Source: Haloarcula rubripromontorii (lineage in GTDB: Archaea > Halobacteriota > Halobacteria > Halobacteriales > Haloarculaceae). Taken from it: a stretch of 64,000 nt of DNA. Each line of letters opens with the position of its first letter. Position 1 is the stretch's first letter. The stretch is taken from contig NZ_LIUF01000010.1 of assembly GCF_001280425.1 (NCBI RefSeq), forward strand, positions 1-64,000, in the 5' to 3' direction. The notes below the pieces were generated by a model, which saw nothing but the letters and a program-made list of their open reading frames with translations, did not search any database and was not told where the DNA came from. The translations under genes were made by a program, and so were the position numbers. This document shows positions 9,238 through 18,759 of this stretch, one piece after another.

Positions 9238-10761
9238 ATGATGTCTCACAGTCGTCTCTCTAAGTTTGTCACCCGACAGCAAATCGGGTTAGTTTTGGGA
9301 CCCTCACTTTTCGCCAGCGTTCTCCTGTTTTCACCGTTTGACATCCTCTCGGCCGCGAATGCAGCGCTCGCAAGCACTCTCTGGATTGCAGTCTGGTGGG
9401 TGACAGAAACCATTCCGATCCCAGTGACGAGCCTCCTTCCTATCGTACTCTTCCCCCTGACCGGCGTCGCTGATGCCCCGGCGGCTACGGCACCGTATGC
9501 CGACCCGGTGGTGTTTCTGCTACTCGGAGGATTTCTGCTCGCACTTGGAATTGAGCGGTGGGGTCTCCACAGGCGAATCGCACTCACTATCATGAGTCTC
9601 GTGGGAACGCGGTCTGACCGGATTCTGCTCGGGTTTATGCTGGCAACTGCCTTCCTCTCGATGTGGATCTCGAATTCCGCGACGGCAATGCTGATGGTAC
9701 CAATTGGGACCGCAGTCGTCGTCTCGGTCGAGGCTGTTGACGAACAAGAGATGGCTGCGGGTAACGAGGACGATGATATCGTCGCAGGTGTTCGTACCGA
9801 TCCAGACGAACGTCCTGCTAGCGCCTTTGGACTCGCACTGATGCTTGGGATTGCGTATAGCGCATCAATTGGTGGTGTAGCGACCCTGATCGGTAGTCCT
9901 CCGAATGCCGTCTTTGCGGGCGTGGCAGAATCCCGGCTGGACGTACAGGTCAACTTTCTCGACTGGCTCGTCTTCGCCGGGCCGCTTTCCGTCGTGTTTC
10001 TGTTCGTCACGTGGGTGCTGCTGGTGAAACTCCTTCAACCGGAGTTTCCACACGACCAAGGTGTTGAAGGCATAATTCGGACACAGCGGGAGAAACTCGG
10101 AGCGCTCACGCGTGGTGAGCGACGGGTGCTGGTAATCTTCGTACTCGTCGCAGCTGGATGGCTCCTCCGACCGTTTGTCCTGCAACCGCTGTTCCCGGCA
10201 GTAACAGACACTGTCGTTGCCATCGTCGGCGGGGTGCTCTTGTTTGTCGTTCCTGTTGACTACGAAAAGCGTGAGTTCCTTCTTGACTGGAGTGATGCGG
10301 CACGCGTACCATGGGGTGTCCTCCTTCTACTTGGAGCGGGATTTTCACTGGCGAACGGGTTTCAGGAAAGTGGACTAGATACGGTCATCGCCCAAGGCTT
10401 GGCCGGTATTGCGGGGGTTCCAGTAGTTGTGCTTGTCCTTGTGATCGCTACGGTCGTCGTGTTCCTGACGGAGGTCACGTCAAACACGGCGACGGCAACG
10501 GTCTTCATGCCGATCATGATCAGCCTCGGCCTGACCCTCGGTGTGTCGCCGCTCACGCTGATGGCGACCGCTTCGCTCGCGGCCTCGATGGCGTTCATGC
10601 TTCCGGTGGCGACACCCCCGAACGCAGTCGTCTTTGGCAGTGGCTACGTAACGATTCCCCAGATGTCGCGTATCGGCCTATGGTTGAACCTGCTCGGCAT
10701 CGTCGCTATTATCGTGCTCACGTACCTGTGGCTGCCAATCGCCTTCGCATTCGCTGGGTAG
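9238..10761 (+). CDS. DASS/SLC13-family anion symporter
   Basis: 507 residues, about 11-12 membrane helices. Two SLC13/DASS hallmarks are visible: WWVTETIPIPVTSLLPIVLF near residue 55 and the paired SNT-type loops, SNSATAMLMVPIG (about 145) and TSNTATATVFMPIM (about 420), each followed by a PPN motif (IGSPPNAVFAG, ATPPNAVVFGS). The family imports di- or tricarboxylates, sulfate or other divalent anions with Na+; the substrate is not determined. A hydrophilic acidic loop (about residues 170-190) separates the two halves. Confidence 0.9.
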   Translation: MMSHSRLSKFVTRQQIGLVLGPSLFASVLLFSPFDILSAANAALASTLWIAVWWVTETIPIPVTSLLPIVLFPLTGVADAPAATAPYADPVVFLLLGGFLLALGIERWGLHRRIALTIMSLVGTRSDRILLGFMLATAFLSMWISNSATAMLMVPIGTAVVVSVEAVDEQEMAAGNEDDDIVAGVRTDPDERPASAFGLALMLGIAYSASIGGVATLIGSPPNAVFAGVAESRLDVQVNFLDWLVFAGPLSVVFLFVTWVLLVKLLQPEFPHDQGVEGIIRTQREKLGALTRGERRVLVIFVLVAAGWLLRPFVLQPLFPAVTDTVVAIVGGVLLFVVPVDYEKREFLLDWSDAARVPWGVLLLLGAGFSLANGFQESGLDTVIAQGLAGIAGVPVVVLVLVIATVVVFLTEVTSNTATATVFMPIMISLGLTLGVSPLTLMATASLAASMAFMLPVATPPNAVVFGSGYVTIPQMSRIGLWLNLLGIVAIIVLTYLWLPIAFAFAG

Positions 10762-11172
10762 AGGTGACGAGTCATTCAGGATTGACGTTCGGCTTCTCAC
10801 CTCAAGCCCCGCTGAAGCGATCTCATTGAAAATTCAATCGGCAACAGATCATTGAGACTCTAAGGAATATAGAGTGTCAATTCAGACAGACATTCGAGAA
10901 ATCGAGAATAATGGCATTGAGCCGGTCGAAACACGCCACGGTCTCCTCATGCGTCTACTAATCGAGGAGGTCAAGCAAGCGATCGGGCGGTGGCGGCTGG
11001 TTCGATTCACTCATCGGCGCGATGGATATGTAAGTGATTTTCACGACCGGCCGCTTCAATCCGGTGGTTCTGTGCTGGTCTGCGCGCCCTCTCCTGACAG
11101 GGGTATCGACGAACGATGTCGATGCAGACGAGACCGCGGCCACTTCCGTTCCACCGATACAATCGAGAAGTG
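10762..11172. other. Gene-free stretch with two short inverted repeats
   Basis: I see no convincing gene. Inverted repeats ATTGAA-aa-TTCAAT (10825-10838) and ACTCTA...TAGAGT (10857-10875) lie after the DASS gene and could be a terminator or the left end of the insertion sequence whose transposase starts at 11173. An open frame from a GTG at 10874 shows no family features. Confidence 0.4.
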
Positions 11173-12780
11173 ATGTCGGAGACATTAGATCCGCTTTCGA
11201 CCCGTGCCTGCCGGATGACCCACGCCTACAACACAGGAATCGAAATCACTGAGAAGCTGCGAGCTGGTGACTCCCTGCTATCGAGCGTTGTAGATAGCAC
11301 AATCCAGACGGAACACCTCAACGATAACTATCCAGAGTGGCATCCTGCTCCACACTCCTTTCTCGGAATGGATCGGCTCCTCATCTACCGAGAGGCCACA
11401 GGTGAGAGCTATCGAGCGCTGGCTCGGTACCAAGAACTCGCCGAGCCACTCGGTTTGAAACACATCCCTGATGAATCCGTGTTGTCCCGAACGTGGCGTA
11501 AACGCTTCGACGACGGCGTTCGGGAGTTCGTCCAGGTTGCTGCGAACTTCGTTATCAAACAATCTCACGACCGCGAGTTTTCAGCTCCCGCTGTCCGGCC
11601 GAAAGCAGAGATCGTCGACGAAGTGGACCTCTCCACTGATGATGAGACGGCTGGGTGTGAATTCTCCGACAAGCAAATCTACCGGACAACTCGACTCGCT
11701 CGTGATCACGGCTTCGATGAGTTTGATTCCGATCGCGCTGCGAACGCGACCTACGAAGACACGCAGTTCTTCGAATTGCAGACGTTCATGGGAATGGTCA
11801 ACTGCGGGACGCCGCAAGGAGCAGCTCGGTTCCGATATCGACACGGATCGGACAGCAGTCCACACGGCGATACCCATCTTAGAACGATCAAACAGTTTGC
11901 GCCAGGGGAGCTGATCAATGGATTCGATGCAGTGGCTGATCAGCTGCTCTCGGTAATCGAATCCGAAGCATCGTTCCGTCGACCGGTCACAGTTGCGATC
12001 GACATCACGACCGTCCCGTACTATGGCAATGTCGAGGGAATGGTGATGGTCAGCGGACTCAATCATGAAGAGCGAGCGTTCAAATTCGCTACCCTGTCGA
12101 TTGTTGGGCTGAACATCCCACTCATTCTGGCCGTCGAACCTGTCCGAGAGAGTTCAGCGTGGGACGAGAACCCGCCGAACCAGATTCACAGTGTCGTCCG
12201 ACGATTAGTGCGGCGAGCTAGGCAGCACGTTCCAATCGAGACAGTACTCTGCGACCGCGAGTTCGACTCGATGCGTGTCTTTCAGACGTTGTCCAATCTC
12301 GGTGTGAACTACCTCATCCCGAAGCGAATCACCAGTACGGAGAAGGATGTGATCGAGACGATGGAGAGTGATGGAGAAGACGTAGCCGTCGAATCGGCCT
12401 CTGTACACGTTGAGTCGGGAGAGCACTCAATGCAGTTTCTGTACGTCCCGTCGACAAAAGGCGAGGGAACGACTGTCTTCGCCACGAATCTCCGAGTCGG
12501 ACCGGAGGAAGCCGAGTCGTTCTGTCGGCGGTACAGCCGCCGCTGGCAGATCGAAAACGAGTACAAATCCATCAAGAACGACTTTCTCGCGAAGACATCC
12601 TCGAAGGACTACCGCGTGCGCCTGTTCTACTTCGTGTTCGCGGTGCTGCTGTACAATATCTGGCGGCTGACCGACTTTCTGCTGAAAGCGGGTGTCGACA
12701 GCGAGATGGAGTACGCGCCGGTCCTAACCGCAGGTGAGTGTGTTGAGATTGTTGTCTCGGCGTTGATCCCGCCTGACTGA
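11173..12780 (+). CDS. IS4-type DDE transposase
   Basis: From the ATG at 11173 the product is 535 residues. The catalytic triad can be placed: D in TVAIDITTVPYYG, D in VLCDREFDS, and E in YSRRWQIENEYKSIK. The last segment exactly fits the Y-(2)-R-(3)-E-(6)-K signature of the IS4 group. The frame is intact, so the element may be active, but I could not find convincing terminal inverted repeats. It shares architecture with the transposase at 15836 and forms the left boundary of the regulator-halocin cassette. Confidence 0.88.
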   Translation: MSETLDPLSTRACRMTHAYNTGIEITEKLRAGDSLLSSVVDSTIQTEHLNDNYPEWHPAPHSFLGMDRLLIYREATGESYRALARYQELAEPLGLKHIPDESVLSRTWRKRFDDGVREFVQVAANFVIKQSHDREFSAPAVRPKAEIVDEVDLSTDDETAGCEFSDKQIYRTTRLARDHGFDEFDSDRAANATYEDTQFFELQTFMGMVNCGTPQGAARFRYRHGSDSSPHGDTHLRTIKQFAPGELINGFDAVADQLLSVIESEASFRRPVTVAIDITTVPYYGNVEGMVMVSGLNHEERAFKFATLSIVGLNIPLILAVEPVRESSAWDENPPNQIHSVVRRLVRRARQHVPIETVLCDREFDSMRVFQTLSNLGVNYLIPKRITSTEKDVIETMESDGEDVAVESASVHVESGEHSMQFLYVPSTKGEGTTVFATNLRVGPEEAESFCRRYSRRWQIENEYKSIKNDFLAKTSSKDYRVRLFYFVFAVLLYNIWRLTDFLLKAGVDSEMEYAPVLTAGECVEIVVSALIPPD

Positions 12781-13354
12781 CGGGCTGAACCCCACTGAGT
12801 CCGCAGCTCACCAGTAGCTACGCTGTTAGACATCGCTAGAATGCACGGGTTTTCCCACATCTATCTAACAGATTCGGATTTGAAGGTTCGCTATCGGCGG
12901 TTGATCGTAGGGAAATAATCCGAGACGACAGCAATTTGGCCCAGAAATATCTCATCCTCCGAAACTGTGAACTTCCCAGGCCCGACAGTAGTTGAGACTG
13001 GCGTTCTCAATGCGTACGAAATGATATTCGAAAGGTTGTTGGTTGAATTAACTATTCAATCTGAATGTAAATCTACTTTCAATTATTCAGCCGTCGATTA
13101 ACTTTGCCTCCCGAGAACCAAACAATGGCCCTCGAAATTGCCATACCGACACCACAGCCGAGAGCAGTAAAGAGTGTACTACGTAGCGACTCACCAAGCA
13201 GAAGGGGTAGACGCTTGGATCTGGTATGTCAAAACTGTGGCGAGCACCACTGGGGGGATGCACCCACGTGGACCTTCCCTCGAAATGACCTCCGGTCTTG
13301 ACTCAAGAGATCAAGGGTCATACAAATCTTCACAAGATTTTGTTCGGATAGTAA
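12781..13354. other. Gene-free stretch (574 bp)
   Basis: No gene-like frame is seen. It holds the right flank of the IS4-type transposase, a 27-bp element shared with 25543-25569 (listed separately), and an AT-rich stretch (13015-13110). Confidence 0.4.
12990..13016 (+). repeat. 27-bp dispersed repeat containing an inverted repeat (copy 1)
   Basis: 25 of 27 bases match the reverse complement of 25543-25569. The core is TTGAGACYGGCGTTCTCAA, itself an inverted repeat (TTGAGA/TCTCAA, 7-nt spacer). The flanks do not match, so this is a short conserved site, an element end, or a relic of a longer repeat. Confidence 0.6.
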
Positions 13355-14134
13355 TTAGCGATCCGGCTCTGCCAACGTCATGCAGGAGTCAGCTTTCGCA
13401 GATTCATACATTTCAGTAGCCCAAGTAAGTGCATTAGGATTAGAATTGATAAGAAAGCAAGAGATGCCGTGATCTTCAAACACGGCAACTCCGGCATAAT
13501 CATCATCGATGAGCCATAGTCCGAAGGGGTAGGTTGAATCAGAGTGATGGAGTCTAAACGAATCGTCAGATTGGATAGTTGATGTTATATCGGTACAAGT
13601 AGTGCGAAGTCGTTTGAGTGCATCACTAGGAATAATGATATCAACTCCGTAAGAGTCAGTTGCAGTGATACAGTCGTAGAATTTCTCAGCGAATAACAGC
13701 ATAACAGCAGGTGTGACGATCCGAACACGGTTTGTACCATCCACGTATCCAAGGATTTTTTCAAACAGGATGTCCGGTGTTGTTGAAGGGGCCTGATAGG
13801 CAGTTGCGCCTATGAGCATGGCTTCGTCAAGCTTTGCGTGAGGTGGCAAGTCGCTTATAACAGGGGAAACAGTCGTGTAATCGTCAAGAGCATCCAAATA
13901 TGTTGCTTGTGCACGTCGGCAGAGGCAGCCGATGTTGGTCGGCCGCCACTTACCGTCTTCGTAGTAGACTAGACCTGCATCACGAAGTTCACCAAGTCCA
14001 CGACTAATTGTTGACCGCGAGCACTCCAGTGTATCAACAAGTACTGATTTCGATTTTGGTGAGGAGTTAATAGTATCGAAGAGTTGAGAACGTTTCGAGA
14101 GGACTTCTGCCACCTGTCTTGGAGGGGGAGACAT
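13355..14134 (-). CDS. Winged-helix transcriptional regulator, haloarchaeal type
   Basis: From the ATG at 14134 the product is 259 residues. Residues about 5-65 form a winged helix (RSQLFDTINSSPKSKSVLVD, SRSTISRGLGELRDAGLV, YYEDGKWRPT), and the rest resembles the C-terminal ligand/oligomerisation domain seen in haloarchaeal MarR/FilR1-like regulators. It is divergent from the halocin C8-like gene at 14407, sharing a 270-bp AT-rich intergenic region, so control of that gene is a reasonable inference. It lies inside the segment between two IS4-type transposases. Confidence 0.8.
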   Translation of the reverse strand: MSPPPRQVAEVLSKRSQLFDTINSSPKSKSVLVDTLECSRSTISRGLGELRDAGLVYYEDGKWRPTNIGCLCRRAQATYLDALDDYTTVSPVISDLPPHAKLDEAMLIGATAYQAPSTTPDILFEKILGYVDGTNRVRIVTPAVMLLFAEKFYDCITATDSYGVDIIIPSDALKRLRTTCTDITSTIQSDDSFRLHHSDSTYPFGLWLIDDDYAGVAVFEDHGISCFLINSNPNALTWATEMYESAKADSCMTLAEPDR

Positions 14135-14406
14135 CAATATCACGTTTGTAGTGTATAATATTTATGACTTGTGTCGTTTTCTTGATTAAGAATTGATAGA
14201 CGTTAATCTGATGATTAGTAGTCTCGAAACCTCACTGAGGTGACCCTAGTCTAGTAAAACAATTTTGTAATCGGAATAACAATCTTTGAAATTATGATTA
14301 TCAGTTGGGGAGGGTTGCTAGTTATTGGGTGAGGTGCCAACAAATGATGATATAGGTGTCCAGTGACATAATTACCACCCCCACCTTGACTTGAATTGGG
14401 TTGAAA

Positions 14407-15323
14407 ATGTCCGAGAAAAATGATGTCGGAGACGCAGAAGCCTACCAAGAAGAACTAAGCGAACAGGTAGAGGATGGGGGAGGCTGTGCAGAAACGTGGG
14501 CTGCTCTTGCTGAAAATAGAGAGAACAACATCTCTCGCCGGTCGGTTCTTCGTGGAGTTGGAGGAACAGCTGGTGTTGCTTTAGCGAATACTGTGGGGAT
14601 CCTCTCTCCTGTGGAAGCCTCTGAAGGAAAATCTCAAGAGACACTAGAGATCGTTGAAGCCAGTAAGGGATTTCAGGCAATTCGGGGTCAGATTCAGTCG
14701 ATTTTAGAGAAGGACGACGCCGTTTCCAATAAAAACAAAGGGGACTATTTCACTTCTCGTAAAGTACAGAAGCCTGACGCAGAGGAAGTATCCTTCCTGA
14801 TCTCAAGTCACACTGGCTCTTTCCAAAATGAAGAGCTAGATGTCGACATATCAGTGGAGATTTCTGCTATGGTTGACGAAAAAAAAAGGTAAAGCAAGTT
14901 AAAGGACTCATCAAACGTAAAGGCGCAGACGAAAAGAAGTATACTTCTATCGCTCACGATTCGTCTGGTCTAGAGCAAGAGAGTGTTACATTCCCAGGAG
15001 AGGATTCATCAAAAAACATTGGGATATTTTCGAACCAAGTTCAGTGTATTCCTTGTAATTATCCTCAATGCGAGTCTACGTGTGTGGCCGTCTGGGATAC
15101 GATCTGCAATAATAAGGCCAAAGAGGAGCTCTGTAGTAATAGTTATACTACCTACGCTGCTTGTCTGATCATTGGCGCCTATGCAAGCGGTCCATATGCT
15201 GCAGCGGCTTGTGGTCTTTTCTTGGCCGCAATCTGTGAAGGGGACATTAGTTGCTTCGACACACCTGAGGCGATGTGTGACGAAGTGGAATCAGCATGTG
15301 GTGACGGCGCGTGGGTCAACTAG
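14407..15323 (+). CDS. Halocin C8-like precursor, split by a -1 frameshift
   Basis: The first frame (14407-14892, 161 residues) has a Tat signal (SRRSVLRGVGGTAGVALA, about residues 41-58) and an acidic, lysine-rich domain. It ends at TAA just after a run of nine A (14879-14887). A one-base slip back at this run continues without a stop to 15323, for 305 residues in total. The second part ends in a 12-cysteine, Gly/Ala-rich domain (CIPCNYPQCESTC ... AAAACGLFLAAIC), which matches the halocin C8 bacteriocin domain in Cys spacing style. In known halocin C8 the N-terminal part of the precursor is the immunity protein and the C-terminal 76 residues the microhalocin. Whether this is programmed slippage, phase variation, a real mutation or a read error cannot be decided here. 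Confidence 0.85.
14879..14887 (+). other. A9 slippery run at the halocin frame change
   Basis: GAC-GAA-AAA-AAA-AGG-TAA in the zero frame becomes GAA-AAA-AAA-AAG-GTA after a -1 slip, joining two long frames that both look coding. Nine A followed by GG is a strong context for polymerase or ribosome slippage. Confidence 0.75.
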
Positions 15324-15407
15324 AATAGCATAAATCCAGATTATAGAATTTTCTTAACACCACTGATTAGTCACAATATTTATAAAGAAACCAGAGGTCG
15401 TTATGAT

Positions 15408-15773
15408 ATGATCAAGTCCAAATGGGCACAAGGTGTTTTGGCACTCACACTTGGTTCTATCAGCGGATTTTACTTCAGTAATGCAACTCAAGAGATGTGG
15501 TTCGGTGGTCTCATTGGGATTGTCGTTGGTGTCTCTGTTTTCGGATTTCTTTCATTTTCCGATTTATTATTTCCTCATCAGAATCTAAATTGGTGGCATT
15601 CTCTATTATCGTTCTTACTCTTAACCGTGATTAGCACCCCACGGGCTACCAGCGTAATCAAGACGACTTCTCTCTATGGGACCATTCTTTTCCTGGCAGG
15701 GGTACTGATCTCAGGAGTTACTATTGGGATTGGTATAGACCGTAACTTCGCTAACGAAAGAGTGGATGAGTAA
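15408..15773 (+). CDS. Small membrane protein downstream of the halocin gene
   Basis: 121 residues with about four hydrophobic helices (around 8-25, 30-50, 62-78, 85-106) separated by short loops; no recognised family. It follows the halocin C8-like gene by 84 bp on the same strand and has the same AT-rich composition. By position it may be an immunity or export partner, which is inference. An intact frame and a strong ATG start support it as real. Confidence 0.7.
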   Translation: MIKSKWAQGVLALTLGSISGFYFSNATQEMWFGGLIGIVVGVSVFGFLSFSDLLFPHQNLNWWHSLLSFLLLTVISTPRATSVIKTTSLYGTILFLAGVLISGVTIGIGIDRNFANERVDE

Positions 15774-15835
15774 AATCCGAATTTGTTCTTAGTAGTTAGA
15801 TGGATTCTTGAACGTGTCGTGACCAGTATTTTGTA

Positions 15836-17509
15836 GTGGTTGCGAGTTGTGACTCACAACGCAGTGTCTTTCGACGGATCGCACAACAGTCATACACTGA
15901 GTGGCCAGCGTATAATTCGACACCACTGTACGACCGGAGTTCACTTGGTGGCCTCGAAGAAGACATCTGGGCCGTTGCCTCCACTTGGTTCGACAACCAG
16001 GCTCACAACTCCGCCGACGAGTTTGCGTCCCATTACCCAGTAGCGTATTTCCAGTTTCGACCACACGACCGGTATTCTGGGGCCACTCAGTACGAGATGG
16101 CTCAACTGTTCCGATTGTTTCTGCTCAAAGAACTTCACGGCTGGACCCACGAAACGCCACTTCTCACATACCTCAGCCACCACCCTGACCTCGGTGAGCA
16201 ACTGGGCTTGGAGAACGTCCCGGACCAGTCGACGCTGTGGCGTACATGGCACGAACGGTTCACTGCGGATCTTCGTGAGACAATTGAGGCAGCCGCCCGG
16301 ACGATTCTGATCAAAGCTGAGGACGCGGGTGTGACTGTCCCTCGTGAACCAGAACGGAAGTTTCCATCTCACGGTGACGACGAGGAACCAGCCCCAGACG
16401 ATCAAGCTATCCTCAACGAAGCGGGATCGATTACCGACCACATCAGCCGCATTGTCTTCCCAGCCTTCTCACTGAAGCGGGACAACGGCTGTGAAATCCA
16501 TGAAAACGCGTATTGGGACTTACAAACGCATCTCGGCCTACGGGAGCGGTTGGCTGCTAACGAAGGAGCTCGCAGTTTCGTCTATGAATCGACCCGGGAC
16601 CGGACACCGCTGGGTCACGCTCATCGCGAGCACATCCGCGACCTCTCTATTGAACAGATTCGGGAGATGTACCGGCGAGCAGTGAATCGATTACTGGATG
16701 AAGTCGCAGAGACGAAAGAGTTCTTCCGAGCTGGGATCGTCGCTATCGATATTACGGAAGCCGACCCGTTTACTGGGGATCGGACGGGTCACGAGGACGA
16801 AATCATCGGCACGAAGGAGAAAACCGACGAGTACGCCTATCAGTGGGCCACTGTTCAACTGGTCGGCAATGCGGTTCCAATCGTATTGGATGCACGGCCT
16901 GTACGAAAAGGCGAATCACGGAAAGAGATAGTTGAGGATCTGCTGGATTCAGCCCAAGACGCCGTTCACGTCGATAACGTACTGATGGATCGAGAGTTCG
17001 ACAGCCAGCACATTCTGGAGATGCTCAGCCAACGAGGGCTTTCGTATGTCGTGCCGAAACGAATGCAGACCAGCGAGAAAGCCCAGGCCAAACGCCTGCT
17101 CCAGCGGGGTCAAGACCGATACGAGACCGACCGGAAACTCCATCTCGGGAAAAACGAGTGGCACGAGACAACGCTGATCTATCGACGAAAGGAGGACTCT
17201 GAGCATAATGATCACCGGCAGTACTCGGTGTTCATGTCGAATCATGGGGGTAGTTTCCTCACCGAGTACGGCTATCGCTGGGAGATCGAGAGCGGATACA
17301 AATCGATCAAGCGGTTCATGGCTGCGACGACGTCGAAAGATTTCGGGCTGCGATTCTTCTATTTCGCGTTTGCGTGCCTGCTGTACTCAATTTGGCGAGC
17401 TGTCGACCTGCTGGTTCAGGTCGAATTGACTGGTGAGTACGAGCATTCGCCGATTGTGACGGCTGATAATACGCTGACGCTGTTGAAGAAGGAAACTGGA
17501 ATCGGGTAG
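15836..17509 (+). CDS. IS4-type DDE transposase
   Basis: 557 residues from a GTG at 15836; the exact start is uncertain. D in IVAIDITEADPFTG, D in VLMDREFDS and E in YGYRWEIESGYKSIK (Y-2-R-3-E-6-K) define an IS4-group catalytic core. It is similar in order and length to the transposase at 11173 but clearly divergent, so the two are not copies of one element. The frame is intact. It closes the right side of the halocin cassette. Confidence 0.87.
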   Translation: MVASCDSQRSVFRRIAQQSYTEWPAYNSTPLYDRSSLGGLEEDIWAVASTWFDNQAHNSADEFASHYPVAYFQFRPHDRYSGATQYEMAQLFRLFLLKELHGWTHETPLLTYLSHHPDLGEQLGLENVPDQSTLWRTWHERFTADLRETIEAAARTILIKAEDAGVTVPREPERKFPSHGDDEEPAPDDQAILNEAGSITDHISRIVFPAFSLKRDNGCEIHENAYWDLQTHLGLRERLAANEGARSFVYESTRDRTPLGHAHREHIRDLSIEQIREMYRRAVNRLLDEVAETKEFFRAGIVAIDITEADPFTGDRTGHEDEIIGTKEKTDEYAYQWATVQLVGNAVPIVLDARPVRKGESRKEIVEDLLDSAQDAVHVDNVLMDREFDSQHILEMLSQRGLSYVVPKRMQTSEKAQAKRLLQRGQDRYETDRKLHLGKNEWHETTLIYRRKEDSEHNDHRQYSVFMSNHGGSFLTEYGYRWEIESGYKSIKRFMAATTSKDFGLRFFYFAFACLLYSIWRAVDLLVQVELTGEYEHSPIVTADNTLTLLKKETGIG

Positions 17510-17823
17510 AGAGGAGACTCAATCTGGGATAGCACGATGTTTGAGTGGCTACACTACAGAAAGCAATCGGAGTTCGGTGATATAGTCAGTAGTACATCAA
17601 TAACGGGTGATTGAGAGCTAATCTGAAGCTGTTCTTGGTCACTTAATCGTCCGAATATATGCATTACAGCCCCGCTAAATCCGCTGTAGTCTCAACTTCA
17701 CGTGAACTGGCGTCTGATGCGCTGAAATCACCCCAAACGGTGGAATTCTGGGTTTCAGTTTAGGTTTGTATTATCGTAGTAAGCACCACCAGTTTTACCC
17801 GCACCCACGCTGTACGGGAAGCA
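17510..17823. other. Gene-free stretch between transposase and integrase relic
   Basis: 314 bp without a convincing frame. It must contain the right end of the IS4-type element and the old integrase promoter; no inverted repeat was recognised. Confidence 0.4.
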
Positions 17824-18319
17824 TGAATCGTCTTCCGCCTGCATACGACGCTACTCCCCGGGATGACGCCCTCGAAGCAGCCATCGACAAACGATTAGTC
17901 GATAAAACGATTAGTCGATATCGACTCCGGGCGCTACCGAACCAACGTCGCCAGCGTCCTCCGAAAGTTTGCAGCGTGGAGTCGCGACCAGCATGGCATC
18001 ACGAGTCCAGAGATTATTGACGACGACCTCTGTCGGCAATACGCTCGTGACCTCGCCCGGACCGAGGACCGAGACGCAATCTCCCCAGAAACAGCCCGCC
18101 GCTACTTCGCCTATCTGCGCTCGTTCCTCACCTAGGCTGTCTACGAGGGTCTGATCCAGACAAACCCAGCAAAGACCAACCACGCCGAAGACCCGCTTCC
18201 AACCGACGAGACAGAGAGTGACCAACAGTACTGGACGACACGCGACCGCGACGCCATCTGTGCGACTGCCACTACCCGCGTTGACGAAGCTGACGAGAGC
18301 GAGGATATCGACCGGACAG
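17824..18319 (+). pseudogene. Tyrosine integrase, N-terminal half (broken)
   Basis: The ATG at 17824 starts MNRLPPAYDATPRDDALEAA. A 16-bp tandem duplication (ACGATTAGTCGATA at 17891-17904 and 17907-17920) shifts the frame. Removing one copy gives KRLVDIDSGRYRTNVASVLR and a normal core-binding domain (RKFAAWSRDQHG, PETARRYFAYLRSFLT). A TAG at 18133-18135 replaces a likely Trp codon. The frame is then cut at 18319 by the 2.17-kb element and resumes at 20489. The catalytic half is listed separately. The gene cannot make a working recombinase. Confidence 0.85.
18310..18319 (+). repeat. 10-bp target site duplication, left copy
   Basis: GACCGGACAG here and at 20489-20498. Joining the integrase across one copy restores DIDRTAAYRDQALVFLL, so the duplication arose on insertion. 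Ten bp is the size reported for ISH8-group IS4-family elements. Confidence 0.85.
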
Positions 18320-18426
18320 CATTCTTCTTTAGTTAATACTCAAAACAATACTATCAGAGCGTGATTTTCAGTAATATATTGAGGGAGATTGGTCTATCTG
18401 GTGTTATAATGAACGTTAAATCTGTA

Positions 18427-18681
18427 TCATTTTATGTAATTGAGTGTTGAAGTTACCATGTAGCAGAAACAAAAGTATATCGTAAAAAATACCAAATAAA
18501 AAATCACTACGTCCACAATTGTAGAAGCACTATACTGTCGCTGCCATAGAGTGGATAATCTTAGAGTGATAATCCATGTGATAGCTGTAGTGACTATTAT
18601 AACTAAAATTTTTATTGATGAATATTCAAACCGGGTTGTATCAGTCCACACCTCTTTGAATGTGGAAATTATGTTGGGCAT
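18427..18681 (-). CDS. Small membrane protein (cargo of the ISH8-like element)
   Basis: 84 residues, with two or three hydrophobic stretches (about 23-42 and 55-80). No family is recognised. Strongly AT-rich. It lies downstream of, and on the same strand as, the Tat-exported protein at 18760-19524, 78 bp away, so the two may form an operon. The pairing copies the order halocin precursor then membrane protein seen at 14407-15773; an immunity role is only a hypothesis. Confidence 0.55.
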   Translation of the reverse strand: MPNIISTFKEVWTDTTRFEYSSIKILVIIVTTAITWIITLRLSTLWQRQYSASTIVDVVIFYLVFFTIYFCFCYMVTSTLNYIK

Positions 18682-18759
18682 AGTTATTGATTAGTACTGA
18701 ACATCATAAAATGCATCTTAGCTGAAGAGTTATACTTTTGTCACTCTAATTTTTTGATG

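Noticed and set aside
10874-11173. Open frame before the IS4-type transposase
   Set aside because: GTG start, no recognised motif, ends beside the transposase start; treated as non-coding.
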